64,000 bases of DNA from Alviniconcha marisindica (taxonomy: Eukaryota; Mollusca; Gastropoda; Provannidae). The stretch covers positions 787,501 through 851,500 of the forward strand of contig JABMCL010001737.1 of assembly GCA_018857735.1 (NCBI GenBank). Direction: 5' to 3'. The notes below the pieces were generated by a model. It was not told the DNA's origin. It saw only the letters and a program-made list of their open reading frames with translations, and did not search any database. The position numbers and the translations under genes are program-made. How positions within the stretch are numbered: position 1 is the stretch's first letter; every line of letters starts with the position of its first letter. Of the stretch, positions 23,379 to 35,599 are shown piece after piece.

Positions 23379-23695
23379 CATGTCCTTGCTTTGGAATCGC
23401 CCCCTCCTGTCCTTGCTTTGGAATCGCCCTCCCCCTCATCCTGTCCTTGCTTTGGAATTGTCCCCTCCCCCCCATTCTGTCCTTGCTTTGGAATCGTCCG
23501 ACCCCCCCCCCTTTATCCTGTCCTTGCTTTGGAATCCCCCCCCCCCTTCCCTCCTGTCCTTGCGTTGGGATCGCCCCCCTTTCCCGCCTCATCCTATCCT
23601 TGCTTTGGAATCGTCCACTCCCCCCTCCTGTCCTTGCTTTGGAATAGCACACCCCCCCCCCCTCCCCATCCTGTCCTTGCTTTGGATGGGCACGG
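23379..23695. repeat. Minisatellite, about nine units of 28-40 bp
   Basis: Each unit holds tgtccttgctttggaatcg followed by a C-rich spacer of variable length. Variable C runs account for the length differences. Confidence 0.92.
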
Positions 23696-23762
23696 CTATC
23701 TAATGTTTTAATGATGGTAATAATATTTTAATGTACATTCTTATGCATTATCTGTGCCTAAT

Positions 23763-23766
<4 letters not shown>

Positions 23767-23831
<65 letters not shown>
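23767..23831. repeat. (TA)n microsatellite
   Basis: About 65 bases of alternating TA just upstream of the 62-bp satellite block. Confidence 0.95.
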
Positions 23832-23832
<1 letters not shown>

Positions 23833-23865
23833 CATGCTTTCCCTGCCGCCAAAAAGTCTACCTCA

Positions 23866-25378
23866 CAATTTCATTCACCTTCATTTTTTTTCTCCCAATC
23901 TTTGCCAGCGCAATCTGTACCCAAGCTAATCATATTTTTTTAATTTGCCGTAGAATGAATTGTTTTGCACCCTCATGTGACATGCGCGGTCGACTCGAGT
24001 ATGACATGTCGTCATTTCACCCGCTATGCCAGGTACGAATCATACAGCCTGTCTGTGTCTTTGTGAAAAATGTCATTTCTTTGTGAAATGTTGCTGGCAA
24101 AGATTGGGAGAAAATAGAAGGTGAATGAAATTGTCGTCATTTCACCCTCTATGCCAGGTACGAGTCATACAGCCTGTCTGTGTCTTTGTGAAATGTCGTC
24201 ATTTCACCCGCTATGCCAGGTACGAATCATACAGCCTGTCTGTGTCTTTGTGAAATGTCGTCATTTCACCCGCTATGCCAGGTACGAATCATACAGCCTG
24301 TCTGTGTCTTTGTGAAATGTCGTCATTTCACCCGCTATGCCAGGTACGTGTCATACAGCCTGTCTGTGTCTTTGTGAAATGTCGTCATTTCTTTGTGAAA
24401 TGTCGTCATTTCACCCGCTATGCCAGGTACGTGTCATACAGCCTGTCTGTGTCTTTGTGAAATGTCGTCATTTCTTTGTGAAATGACGTCATTTCACCCG
24501 CTATGCCAGGTACGAATCATACAGCCTGTCTGTGTCTTTGTGAAATGCCCATTTCACCCGCTATGCCAGGTACGTGTCATACAGCCTGTCTGTGTCTTTG
24601 TGAAATGTCGTCATTTCTTTGTGAAATGTCGTCATTTCACCCGCTATGCCAGGTTCGTGTTATACAGCCTGTCTGTGTCTTTGTGAAATGTCATCATTTC
24701 ACCCGCTATGCCAGGTTCGTGATATACAGCCTGTCTGTGTCTTTGTGAAATGTCGTCATTTCTTTGTGAAATGTTGCTGGCAAAGATTTGGAGAAAAATG
24801 AAGGTGAATGAAATTGTCGTCATTTCACCCTCTATGGCAGGTACGAGTTATACAGCCTGTCTATGTCTTTGTGAAATGACGTCGAGTCATATCTTTGTGA
24901 AATGTCATTTCACCCCGTATGCCGGGTACAAGTCATACAGCCTGTCTGTGTCTTTGTGAAATGTTGCTGGCAAAGATTGGGAGAAAAATGAAGGTGAATG
25001 AAATTGTCGTCATTTCACCCTCTATGCCAGGTACGAGCTATACAGCCTGTCTATGTCTTTGTGAAATGTCGTCGAGTCAAAGCTTTGTGAAATGTCGTCA
25101 TTTCACCCCGTATGCCGGGTACGTGGCATACAGCCTGTCTGTGTTTTGTGAAATGTCGTCATTTCTTTGAGAAATGTCGTCATTTAACCCGCTATGCCAG
25201 GTACGAATCATACAGCCTGTCTGTGTCTTTGTGAAATGTCGTCATTTCTTTGTGAAATGACGTCATTTAGCCCGCTATGCCGGGTAAGAGTCATAGAGCC
25301 TGTCTGTGTCTTTGTGAAATGTCGTCATTTCTTTGTGAAATAACGTTATTTCACTCACTATGCCGGGTACGAGTCATA
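23866..25378. repeat. 62-bp satellite block with CRE-like palindromes and an inverted flank
   Basis: The unit (period 62, for example 24191 to 24253) reads aaatgtcgtcatttcacc, cgctatgccaggtacgaatc, atacagcctgtctgtgtctttgtg. Each junction forms a near-palindrome. One copy (24478-24497) is perfect: GTGAAATGACGTCATTTCAC. Some copies carry an extra 21-bp piece that repeats the palindrome. A second block (ttgctggcaaagattgggag...gaaggtgaatgaaattg) occurs at about 24090, 24771 and 24963, and in inverted orientation at 23866-23916. This suggests a non-autonomous transposon with internal tandem repeats, but no ends are defined. Confidence 0.9.
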
Positions 25379-26990
<1,612 letters not shown>

Positions 26991-27391
26991 TTCTCGGCCT
27001 CCTCCACCAACGCTTCACACTATTTTCTCTTATCGTTATGTAAATTGCTTTTTTCTTTCTTTCGGGGTGGGACTGAGGAGGGAGCATTTCCCGCCGCTGG
27101 ACCGCAACACCGCAGAATCCATCTGTTTGCCGAGGCAAAACTACTTTTGAGTTGTGATTGGGTTACCGTCCAATTTCCTAGGTTTGTTCCTGGGTTCCAG
27201 CCTCGCTTCCAGAGAGCGGTGTTTGTGCTCGGGGCGGGAGCCAGGCCCGTGTCCCCCGGTCCGGCCGTGTGGCAGACTGCCGTGTCAACAGCTCGTAGAC
27301 TGGGGAGGAGAAGCACTTGATCACATTCTCTGCCGTTTGTTTCTTCGCTTCTTTCTGACTTGTCCCCGCAGCCTCATCGGAGGCGGTGGTA

Positions 27392-27432
27392 GTAAGTAGT
27401 AGTAGTAGTGGTAGTAGTAGTAGTAGTAGTAG
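27392..27432. repeat. (AGT)n microsatellite
   Basis: Trinucleotide repeat with one GGT interruption. Confidence 0.9.
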
Positions 27433-27619
27433 TTTGCGTGCAGACTGGGTGGGACGTGGACTCAAGTTGGGCTGCGGCACTTGTGTGTGCTGTCTGTTTG
27501 TCTGTTTGTTGAATCCGCTGTGTGTGACTTGAGTGAGTTGAGTACCAGACGTTCGTTACCTGCTGGTGGAAGGACCACTTCGAAGGGCGCGTAGAAAGTC
27601 TTCAAATATGTGTAATGAG

Positions 27620-27620
<1 letters not shown>

Positions 27621-27699
<79 letters not shown>

Positions 27700-27736
27700 G
27701 GCCTCACGTACGAGGTACTACTGTGTGTGTGTATGT

Positions 27737-27816
<80 letters not shown>
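27621..27816. repeat. (CA)n and (CT)n microsatellites
   Basis: CA from 27621 to 27698, a short unique piece with GT, then CT from about 27740 to 27816. Confidence 0.95.
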
Positions 27817-27819
<3 letters not shown>

Positions 27820-28473
27820 TAAAGACCTTTGTGTTGCAGGCTGAACGCTTTCACTTTGAAGGAAGTAGTCTTCGAAACAGGTGGTCTCTTAGAACTAGTG
27901 TCACTGGCTATGTGGTTATATAACCTCAGTAATGATAAAGTTCCGCTGTAAAGTGTTGCCACCCCCCCCCCCACCCCTCAATACACACACACACACACAC
28001 ACACACCCGCGCCCCGTCTCTCTCCGTCTAAAGTGTATGAGGGTAGAACTCTGTGTCTCGAAGCCCCAACACGCTCGGACCGCTGACATCAAGGCCAAAG
28101 TCTAGTTTTTCGGGGTATAGCTTCTGCCTCACCCGAACACATGGTCCACTGAACTTTAAACGTTATAATTATTTGTGAGGAATTTCTCTGGGCGGAGTTT
28201 TCAGGCATTGTGTGGCCGAGCATCGTCACTTCGATGCTTGAACTGGGTGTATGAAGACAAAGTGTAACTAACTAACTGTATTTGTGTTGTTGTTTTTGTG
28301 TTCTAGTCATCGTGTCTCAGTAAATAATAAATAGATAACTTGGCTTTCAAAGCAACGGAGCTGTAGAAGTACAGGTCACACCCGCTTCTGTTTTTACCGT
28401 GAAATATCTCTGGACAGCTGTCATGCTTGCATGAGCAGATTTTCTCTCCGAGAAAACAAGACGCCACCGTATT

Positions 28474-28489
28474 TGTGTGTGTGTGTGTG

Positions 28490-28551
<62 letters not shown>
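28474..28551. repeat. (GT)n microsatellite
   Basis: GT with a single GC interruption. Confidence 0.95.
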
Positions 28552-28554
<3 letters not shown>

Positions 28555-28774
28555 TAAAACATATCTGATGTTCACCATCGATTATAGCTCCTTTTTTCCA
28601 GCCTGCATATTCACTGTGACAAATGAGGTGGCCGATGAAACTGATGGGGCGAAAAATGACGGGATAGAATTTTGCATCCGAGGCGCTGCGCGCCGCACTC
28701 CATTGATACCTTATTGTGCCTGATGAGGCGTGCGAGAGAACTCGATTTGAGTGGGAGGGGGGAGGGGGGCTGGG

Positions 28775-28793
28775 GGGGGGGGGGGGGGGGGGG
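28775..28793. repeat. Poly-G tract
   Basis: G homopolymer within a G-rich stretch (28751-28793). Confidence 0.85.
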
Positions 28794-28882
28794 ACTGGCC
28801 CGTAACTGCCTCCCAAACGAAGCGCGATTGTTGCCGTTTTGTGGCCACTACTTCAAATCGGCCAGCCTCTTTGACGCCCCAA

Positions 28883-29190
28883 AGCTCAGGAGCTGTGTGA
28901 AAGTCGAGGTGGCCATCCTGTAATTCCCCGTCCCTAATAGTCCTTATGATCCGTGTGAATGTAAACCAACATCGAACTTGAACTCGGACTTCAGGATCTA
29001 TGTGGAAGTCGATGTGGCCGTCCTGGGATCCCCCGTCCCTAATAGTCCTTATGGTCTCTGTGAACGTAAACCAACATCGAACTTAAGGTCGGATTCCAGA
29101 GCTTTGTGAAAGTCGAGGTGGGCGTCCTGGGCTCCCCCCGTCCCTAATAAGCCTTATGGTTTCTGTGGACGTGAAGCAACATTCAACATT
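28883..29190. repeat. Three tandem copies of dispersed repeat family B
   Basis: Three units of about 103 bp start near 28883, 28986 and 29090. Each holds cag-gagctgtgtgaaagtcgag, gtggccgtcctgg, gtccctaatagtccttatgg and tgtgaacgtaaaccaacatc. Other copies in the window are single, so this is a local amplification. The minus-strand 154-codon frame here is repeat read-through. Confidence 0.88.
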
Positions 29191-29610
29191 TGACGCCCTC
29201 AAGTTATGGCGATATTCAGCCAGATGACGTTGTCCGCCGGTCAGAAGTTCCGGTACAGTTAGGTGCCTCGATCGTTGCTCACTGAAATGCAAGTATCTCG
29301 CCCGCTGAAAACAGTTTAAGAGGGCGGAATTCAATATCCTTCTCACCACTCGTCGGGGAATCGGTTCCGGTATTGAGTGAATGGCTGCGGGATACGTTTT
29401 ACACGGAAGCACAATTGACCTCCCGCTTCTAGCCACACATATTAGCTCCGCGCACGAGGATGACGGGATAACGTGTGTTCGAACTCGCGCTTCGAGCTGC
29501 ACAGACCCCAGGCACTTGGTCGTTGTCGTCGAAAACAGCACGGGCACATTGCGTTGTGTACATTATTACAGTGGTACTTGGGAGCTGAACAGCCCCGCGG
29601 GCTTGTTTAA

Positions 29611-29611
29611 G

Positions 29612-29660
<49 letters not shown>

Positions 29661-29674
29661 TGTGTGTGTGTGAG

Positions 29675-29717
<43 letters not shown>

Positions 29718-29749
29718 AGTGGGGTGTGTGTGGAGAGAGAGAGTAGAGA

Positions 29750-29796
<47 letters not shown>

Positions 29797-29798
29797 GA

Positions 29799-29837
<39 letters not shown>

Positions 29838-29879
29838 TGTGTGTGTGTGAGAAAGAGAGAGAGAGAGAGAGAGAGAGTG

Positions 29880-29925
<46 letters not shown>
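29611..29925. repeat. GT/GA compound microsatellite cluster
   Basis: About 315 bases of alternating GT and GA blocks with few interruptions. Confidence 0.95.
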
Positions 29926-29927
<2 letters not shown>

Positions 29928-30153
29928 CTTGCGCTGTTCGGCTAAAGCTCATAATTATTATATTAGCCGGAAAGAAGAGAGAGTGCAGTTTACAAATAAA
30001 CCAACGAAAATGAAAGTTTTGCGATGACCACGCCTTCAGATGTTTTGTAAACTTTAATATTGCTTTTCTGACTTGTGTACGTCTTATATTGGTTTTTGTT
30101 TTGGTGGAAAAATGAACACACGTGCAGCGTAGGTGGATTTCCCTCTTGGGCTC

Positions 30154-30214
30154 GCCCTGATGTCACTGACGGTAATGGTTGACTGGGTGTAAAACACCAA
30201 GTTACTTACTTACT
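30154..30214 (+). repeat. Dispersed SINE-tail repeat, family C copy 2
   Basis: The segment reads gccctgatgtcac, ggtaatggttgactggg, tgtaaaacaccaagttactt and ends in ACTT repeats, which look like a short tandem tail of a retroposed element. Confidence 0.75.
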
Positions 30215-30503
30215 CCTTCTTGTTTCAAAAGCTCTTGTGTGAAAATTAAGGTGTAATTCTAATATTCACGGAATAAAGGAACACGCTGTAGTTTTGTTTT
30301 AAATGCTGAAAAAATGATTGGATTACAAAAAAAATCATATCATGTTAATATGAATGCAGACTTGTTCTCATTCACAACGCGATGCTTAAAAAAACAAAAA
30401 CAAAAAAAACCCCGCAAAACTGCATCTGTTCCTTCTTTCCGGACAGACTACATACCAGACCTGTGCCTTCAAAGACGCATGCATGGTGTCGTCGTAGACT
30501 TTT

Positions 30504-30588
30504 TCAGTTCAGTATTGCATGACTGTGGTCGTGGTTGGCACGTTAAGTTCAGTGTTGCATGTCTGTGTGGTCGTGGTTGGCACGTTAC
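30504..30588. repeat. Tandem duplication of about 42 bp
   Basis: The block agttcagtattgcatgactg...ggtcgtggttggcacgtta occurs twice with small differences. Confidence 0.85.
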
Positions 30589-30717
30589 CGCAGACCATAC
30601 AACGATGTGCGAAATCGTCCGGCACGGGCATATTTGTAAAAATTGTTCGAGCACCTGCGAGATATGAGATGAAAAGAAGATTGGGGTAGCTGATTAGCGC
30701 CATTAGCGCCCACTTCA

Positions 30718-30789
30718 CCCCCCCCCCCCCCCCCCCCCGGATCAGCTTCAGCAAACTCCGATCAACACGTGGAATCCCCCCCCCCCCCC
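30718..30789. repeat. Two poly-C tracts
   Basis: C runs at about 30718-30738 and 30777-30789 flank a short unique piece. Confidence 0.85.
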
Positions 30790-30970
30790 TCTTCCTCGCC
30801 CCTCCCCCGGGCCTTCCTTGCTTACCTGGTTCAGTCAATGCGAGAAGGAACCTAATTATCACGTGCTTTGGCTGGCGTCAGCCGCGCACGCTGTACTGAC
30901 AACGACGCCATGCGCCTTTTCGGCGCACCTGTAAGTGCCTAACTGGGAAGATGCAGAGCAGTTCAGTTTA

Positions 30971-31012
30971 ATAATAATAATAATAATAGTAATAATAATA
31001 ATGGTAATAGTA
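30971..31012. repeat. (ATA)n microsatellite, imperfect
   Basis: AATAAT units with G interruptions. Confidence 0.88.
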
Positions 31013-31277
31013 ATGAGAAAAGTATCTATACAGCGCAAAATCCTGTCCGAAGACAATTCTAAGAGCATACACGCACACAAACATACACAGGCAGCCGCAC
31101 ATACGAACAGGCTCACTATGCAAAGGTTAATTTATACACAACTTAAAACGGGCTGCAAACAGAGACTTAAGACGGATGAAGACAGCAGCAGATTTTTTCT
31201 TTCTTTCTTTCTTTCTTCTTCTTTGTTCCCAAATTCTCTCCTTGCTTTTTAGTTGCGTTAGCTTTGGCGAACGCGGT

Positions 31278-31330
31278 TGCCCTGATATAACCGCCGTGGT
31301 TGACTGGGCGTAAAAAACCAATTTCCTTTA
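31278..31330 (+). repeat. Dispersed SINE-tail repeat, family C copy 3
   Basis: The segment reads cctgatataaccgccgtgg, ttgactgggcgtaaaaaacc, aatttccttta. A family E fragment follows at 31413-31454. Confidence 0.7.
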
Positions 31331-31469
31331 GTTGCCTTTCCCGTGTGGGCCCGCGGAATAAAATAGGTCACCCTGCTCATAGTCACGAGCGATTTGAGCA
31401 GGGTCCCGTGGTGAGTGCCTACGGAATGTAAGTGGGTACCAAAACATGTGTTATTGTGCATAGATAGAT

Positions 31470-31476
31470 ACGGGGG

Positions 31477-31524
<48 letters not shown>

Positions 31525-31557
31525 ATTGATTGATTGACTGATTATTGATTGATTAAA
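31470..31557. repeat. (GA)n and (GATT)n microsatellites
   Basis: GA to about 31520, then GATT tetranucleotides. Confidence 0.9.
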
Positions 31558-31824
31558 CTTTATTTCTCAACGGTGAAGATATTAGCACATATCTGCCGTT
31601 GCTACAATACTACTAATAACCAAGACATTCATAGTGAAATATGACAGAAGGGTATAGACAAATACAGCGTCAATAATAATAATAATAATGAAATATAAAA
31701 CGAGACAGCGATTGCAACGGAGATGAAATAGATAGGTAGATAGATAGATAGATGGTTTTTGACGTTGTAACAGTGAATTAGACAAATTTATGATCTAGTG
31801 ACTTTAAAATATGTCTGTGTGATT

Positions 31825-31925
31825 GGCCCTGAGGTGGCTGACCCTTTGCGGCTGACGGGACGTTAAACTCCAAGAACTAAATTCGACTGGCATCCGAGGA
31901 CATTAGGACTCAAAAACAACAACTA
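31825..31925 (+). repeat. Dispersed SINE-tail repeat, variant D
   Basis: The segment holds ggccctgaggtggctgaccc, tgacgggacgttaaactcc and catccgaggacattag, then an A-rich end. The last block recurs at about 35251-35275. Related pieces are at 50252-50310 and 10980-11030. Confidence 0.6.
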
Positions 31926-32349
31926 AATTCTCTCGTGAAATTGGAAGAAGCCACACAACTGAACGAGGTAATAGCTGCTGTGTACTCGGCCCAGGAAAAC
32001 ACATTAATTTGACGGGCGAGAAGGAGAAGCAAAAAACAAAAAGGAAGGCCGATTGGAATAAAACAAGGACCATCTCTGCTCCCTCTCGCGGGATTCCATT
32101 TGCCAGCCGGAGCTAATTCCTAAATCTTAACAAGCAGGGCGGCTTCCAAACGACACTCATCGCCATTTTGTCTCTGCGCTGTGCCATTTCACATGGGTGG
32201 GAGGGGTGGGGGTGGGGGGTGGGATGGGGGGAGGTGCGGTCGTTGGCCAGGGGAGACAATCGATGGATGGTCCTAACAGCACTGTGCATGTCGCTGGGTT
32301 TAAGTGGCGCGCTGACATGCCGCGTGGGGCCCTTTTGTCCGCACGCAGA

Positions 32350-33065
32350 CATCGGCCACCGCTTCCACTGTTACACCTACTACTTGGTCATTGCTGCCAC
32401 TATTACAGCTACTACTTGGCCATTGCTTCCACTGTTACAGCTACTACTTGGCCATTGCTTCCACTGTTACAGCTACTACCTGGCCATTGCCTCCACTGTT
32501 ACAGCTACTACTTGGCCATTGCTTCCACTGTTACAGCTACTACTTGGCCATTGCTTCCACTGTTACAGCTACTACCTGGCCATTGCCTCCACTGTTACAG
32601 CTACTACTTGGCCATTGCTTCCACTTTTACAGCTACTACTTGGCCATTGCTGCGACTGTTACAGCTACTACTTGGCCACTGCCTGCACTGTGACAGCTAC
32701 TACTTGGCCACTGCTTCCACTGTTACAGCTACTACTTGGCCACTGCTTCCACTGTTACAAGCTACTAGGCCACCGCTTCCATTGTTACAAGCTATTACTT
32801 GGCCATTGCTTCCACTGTTACAGCTACTACTTGGCCACTGCTTCCACTGTTACAGCTACTACTTGGCCACTGCTTCTATTGTTACAGCTACTACTTGGCC
32901 AACGCTTCCACTGTTACAAGCTGCTACTTTGCTACCGCTTCCACTGTTACAAGCTACTACTTGGCCACCGCTTCCACTGTTACAAGCTAAAACTTATTTG
33001 ATTACTGCGTCCACTGTTACAAGATGCTGCTTGGCCATTGCCTCCACTGTTACAGCTACTACTTT
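32350..33065. repeat. 32-bp minisatellite, about 22 units
   Basis: The unit tgttacagctactacttggc + cattgcttccac has a period of 32 (for example 32405 to 32437). Because 32 is not a multiple of three, the reading frame rotates from unit to unit. All three + frames are open and share one 32-residue pattern, which produces long overlapping frames. I treat these as by-products. Confidence 0.95.
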
Positions 33066-33516
33066 GCTAGTAGACCTGTACTCTCGGGGATATCACCTAC
33101 TGCTCGGCTGGAATCTGCTGACGGGGGTAATGGGGAGGGAGCGGGGGGTAAATTTAAGTGTCCTTTTTGATTAATTTTATATATTTTTTGTTTTCTAACC
33201 TGACAGCGGATTGGTTAAAAGCTCGATTCCCTTTGGGTGTTGCGGGGGAGGGACGAAGGAGGTGACTAATGCCGCGATCTTCAGACTTGTGTTCTATTCT
33301 ATACGGCCGTAAAGAACGTGTTTATTACGGTGCTTTGCATTCATGTGCTGATTTTTTACAGGTTGTTTGTTGTAGGGTTTGACCTAGTTAAAAGCCCAGC
33401 GTGATATGGTGTAGTAAGCCTGCGACTGCTTTGAGGATTTATGCGGCCTTTGAGTCCTGCGGCACGCAGTCGTTCGCGAATTTAAGAAATGGTTGGTTTG
33501 GGCTCTTCTTCCCTCG
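33066..33516. other. Unique sequence without a supported gene
   Basis: AT-moderate sequence between the minisatellite and the MITE candidate. Nothing specific is seen. Confidence 0.5.
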
Positions 33517-33749
33517 TTAACCCCTTCACTGCCGTGTATGGATGACCCATTATGACTTTTGGCAGTGTAATGCCACTGGGCAGTAAAATGTGAGACGTGT
33601 AAAGCTGCAGCTTTTAGCATGAGAAAAGAAACTGCATCAAAATGCACAGTATCGGGGGTACAGGCATGCTATCGGTCGCCTGATTCCAGATCTCTGTACG
33701 CACATTTCAGTCCCGAAAATGTATGGATTGGGGCAGTAAATGGGGTTAA
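33517..33749. mobile_element. piggyBac-like MITE candidate (225 bp plus TTAA duplication)
   Basis: The element 33521-33745 is flanked on both sides by TTAA (33517-33520 and 33746-33749). Its ends are imperfect inverted repeats: CCCCTTCACTGCC on the left, and CCCCATTTACTGCC when the right end is read on the minus strand. TTAA target duplication with CCC-type termini is the signature of the piggyBac superfamily. There is no transposase frame, so it is non-autonomous. Confidence 0.65.
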
Positions 33750-34579
33750 TAGTCGTTCTTTTCTTTTGTTTCTGGGTGGGGGGTGGGGTGGCTGAAGTCG
33801 CTTATAATCATGCGAAGCAACGACTTTCTGCTGTAGTGCGTGAACTGAATATAAGACTGCGTTAATGTGAAACTACGAGCTTGTTGAGACTGTATGCTGC
33901 ACGCGCTCTGTTCTTGCTGCGGTGCAGTATTCATCTGGAAAATACTGGGGGGTAGGGGATGGAGGTGAGAAGATGGGGGGGAGGGGCAAGGATACACATG
34001 GGCTATTTTTCAACCCGAGACAGAGAGCATTGCTTGCACAAAGCCGGCTTAGTTTCTTAAAACCTTCCTTACCTTCGTTTTTGTGTGTGTGTTTTTCTAC
34101 AGCAGATTTGTGTCTTGCCTGTTCCGTCAAATTTACGACTGTCTTGAAATCCATCAGCGAACAGAAACAGACACCAAATGCGGGTTTCTTTCGATTTTTG
34201 TGTGCTAAACCTTTGGTATTTGCTGCCAAACATTTGTCAGACTTCTGTAAGACTTTGCTGGTCTGTTTTTCCGTTCCTTGCAGGCGAGGAATTATTTTTT
34301 TAATCAATTTTGTAAACATTTGGTTCTGTTTTTAAAAAGGCTTTGAGATTTTATAAACAGCTTGTTAAGATTGTCTCATAAATTTGAAGCTGATGTTTTG
34401 GTCAAGAAAATTGTTTGGATGTTATGTTACACAAAGAATCGTTATCGATCTGTTACCATATGCCATCATCTTTTTTTCTTTCTTTTTTTCTTTTTTGTCG
34501 GATTTACTCTGTTTAAGGTCCTCCAGATCCGAATATGACGTCTGTGTAATGAATTACTAGCTTTATTTTCTGCACTTCG

Positions 34580-34580
<1 letters not shown>
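33750..34580. other. Unique sequence without a supported gene
   Basis: T-rich toward the right. The 137-codon + frame and 148-codon minus frame overlap and show no recognised domain. Confidence 0.5.
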
Positions 34581-34663
<83 letters not shown>

Positions 34664-34729
34664 CACACACCACCACACACACACACACACCACACACTGA
34701 CACGCGCACTACACCACACACACACTACA

Positions 34730-34777
<48 letters not shown>

Positions 34778-34820
34778 ACACACACACACCACACCACACC
34801 ACACCACACCACACACACAC
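34581..34820. repeat. (CA)n / (CACAC)n microsatellite cluster
   Basis: About 240 bases of CA with CAC and ACACC interruptions. Confidence 0.95.
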
Positions 34821-35111
34821 GACTCGCGTCCGCACGTCAACTTCACACTGGACAACATCGATTTCTGTGTGAAAACTTCCAAGTCCTCTCCATTCTACTA
34901 CTACTACTGCCTGCTCAGTCGGTCCGTAAAAGCTAGACCGCATGCAGTGGCATGGGGAGTCCCGTCAAGGCAAGCCAGGTCAATAACGACGCACTTATTG
35001 ACACTAGTACCAGACGCCGTTCTAGACTGCTGGCTGCGGACGATTGTCCCGGGTCCTAAAGACGGGAAGCTGACGGACAGCGGACTAGAAATGACCGCAG
35101 TTGGTTGGAGG

Positions 35112-35215
35112 TAGCAGCATAGTTCAGGAGCCGTGTGAGAGTCGGGGTGGCCGTCCTGGGCTGTCCGCCCTAACGAGCCTTGTGGTTTCCGTGGACGTAA
35201 AGCACTATTGAACCA
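35112..35215. repeat. Dispersed repeat family B copy
   Basis: The segment reads agttcaggagccgtgtgaga, gtcggggtggccgtcctggg, taacgagccttgtggtttcc, gtggacgtaaagcactattg. A further copy lies inverted at 35465-35590. Confidence 0.75.
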
Positions 35216-35250
35216 TGCTTCGGCATTGGTCTCAGCTTGTCCCTGATATG

Positions 35251-35285
35251 TCGACCGACATCCGAGGACATTAAGCATCACCTGA
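35251..35285 (+). repeat. Variant D fragment
   Basis: Shares catccgaggacatta with 31890-31910. Confidence 0.5.
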
Positions 35286-35464
35286 AGGAAGGAAGTAGCA
35301 GCTGAACTACCGACTGCTTGCTTTCCTTTCCGGGCAGCTCGGCAAGACTGGAAAACCGAGCTCGTCGTTGGCCGCGGCCAAACCAGACCAAGGGAGGCAA
35401 CCTAAGCTTGCACTGCTGCCGTCAAGTTGGGCCTGCAGTCGAACTTGGATTGACTTTTCTTTCT

Positions 35465-35590
35465 TTCATGATGGTCCTTGTTTTACGTCCGCAAAAACCG
35501 TATGGCTTATTAAGGGACGCGGGGGAAAGAATGGGATAGGGAATGAGAGCCCAGGCTCACCTGCCTGTTCACACGGCTCTTGAGTTCAGT
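35465..35590. repeat. Dispersed repeat family B copy, inverted relative to 35112
   Basis: Contains ttttacgtccgcaaaaaccg, tatggcttattaagggacgc and tgttcacacggctcttgagt, which match the reverse complement of the 35112 copy. Confidence 0.6.
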
Positions 35591-35599
35591 CTTGGATTT

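Noticed and set aside
23866..25378. CRISPR-like array
   Set aside because: Units are contiguous without unique spacers, and the genome is eukaryotic; it is a satellite.
29083..29547. 154-codon minus-strand frame
   Set aside because: Its right part is translation of the family B repeat trimer and the rest shows no domain.
32168..33174. Overlapping + frames of 277 and 325 codons
   Set aside because: They follow a 32-bp minisatellite open in all three frames; no ATG context, domain or splice site supports them.
34904..35281. 125-codon minus-strand frame
   Set aside because: It crosses a family B copy and a variant D fragment, so it is repeat read-through.
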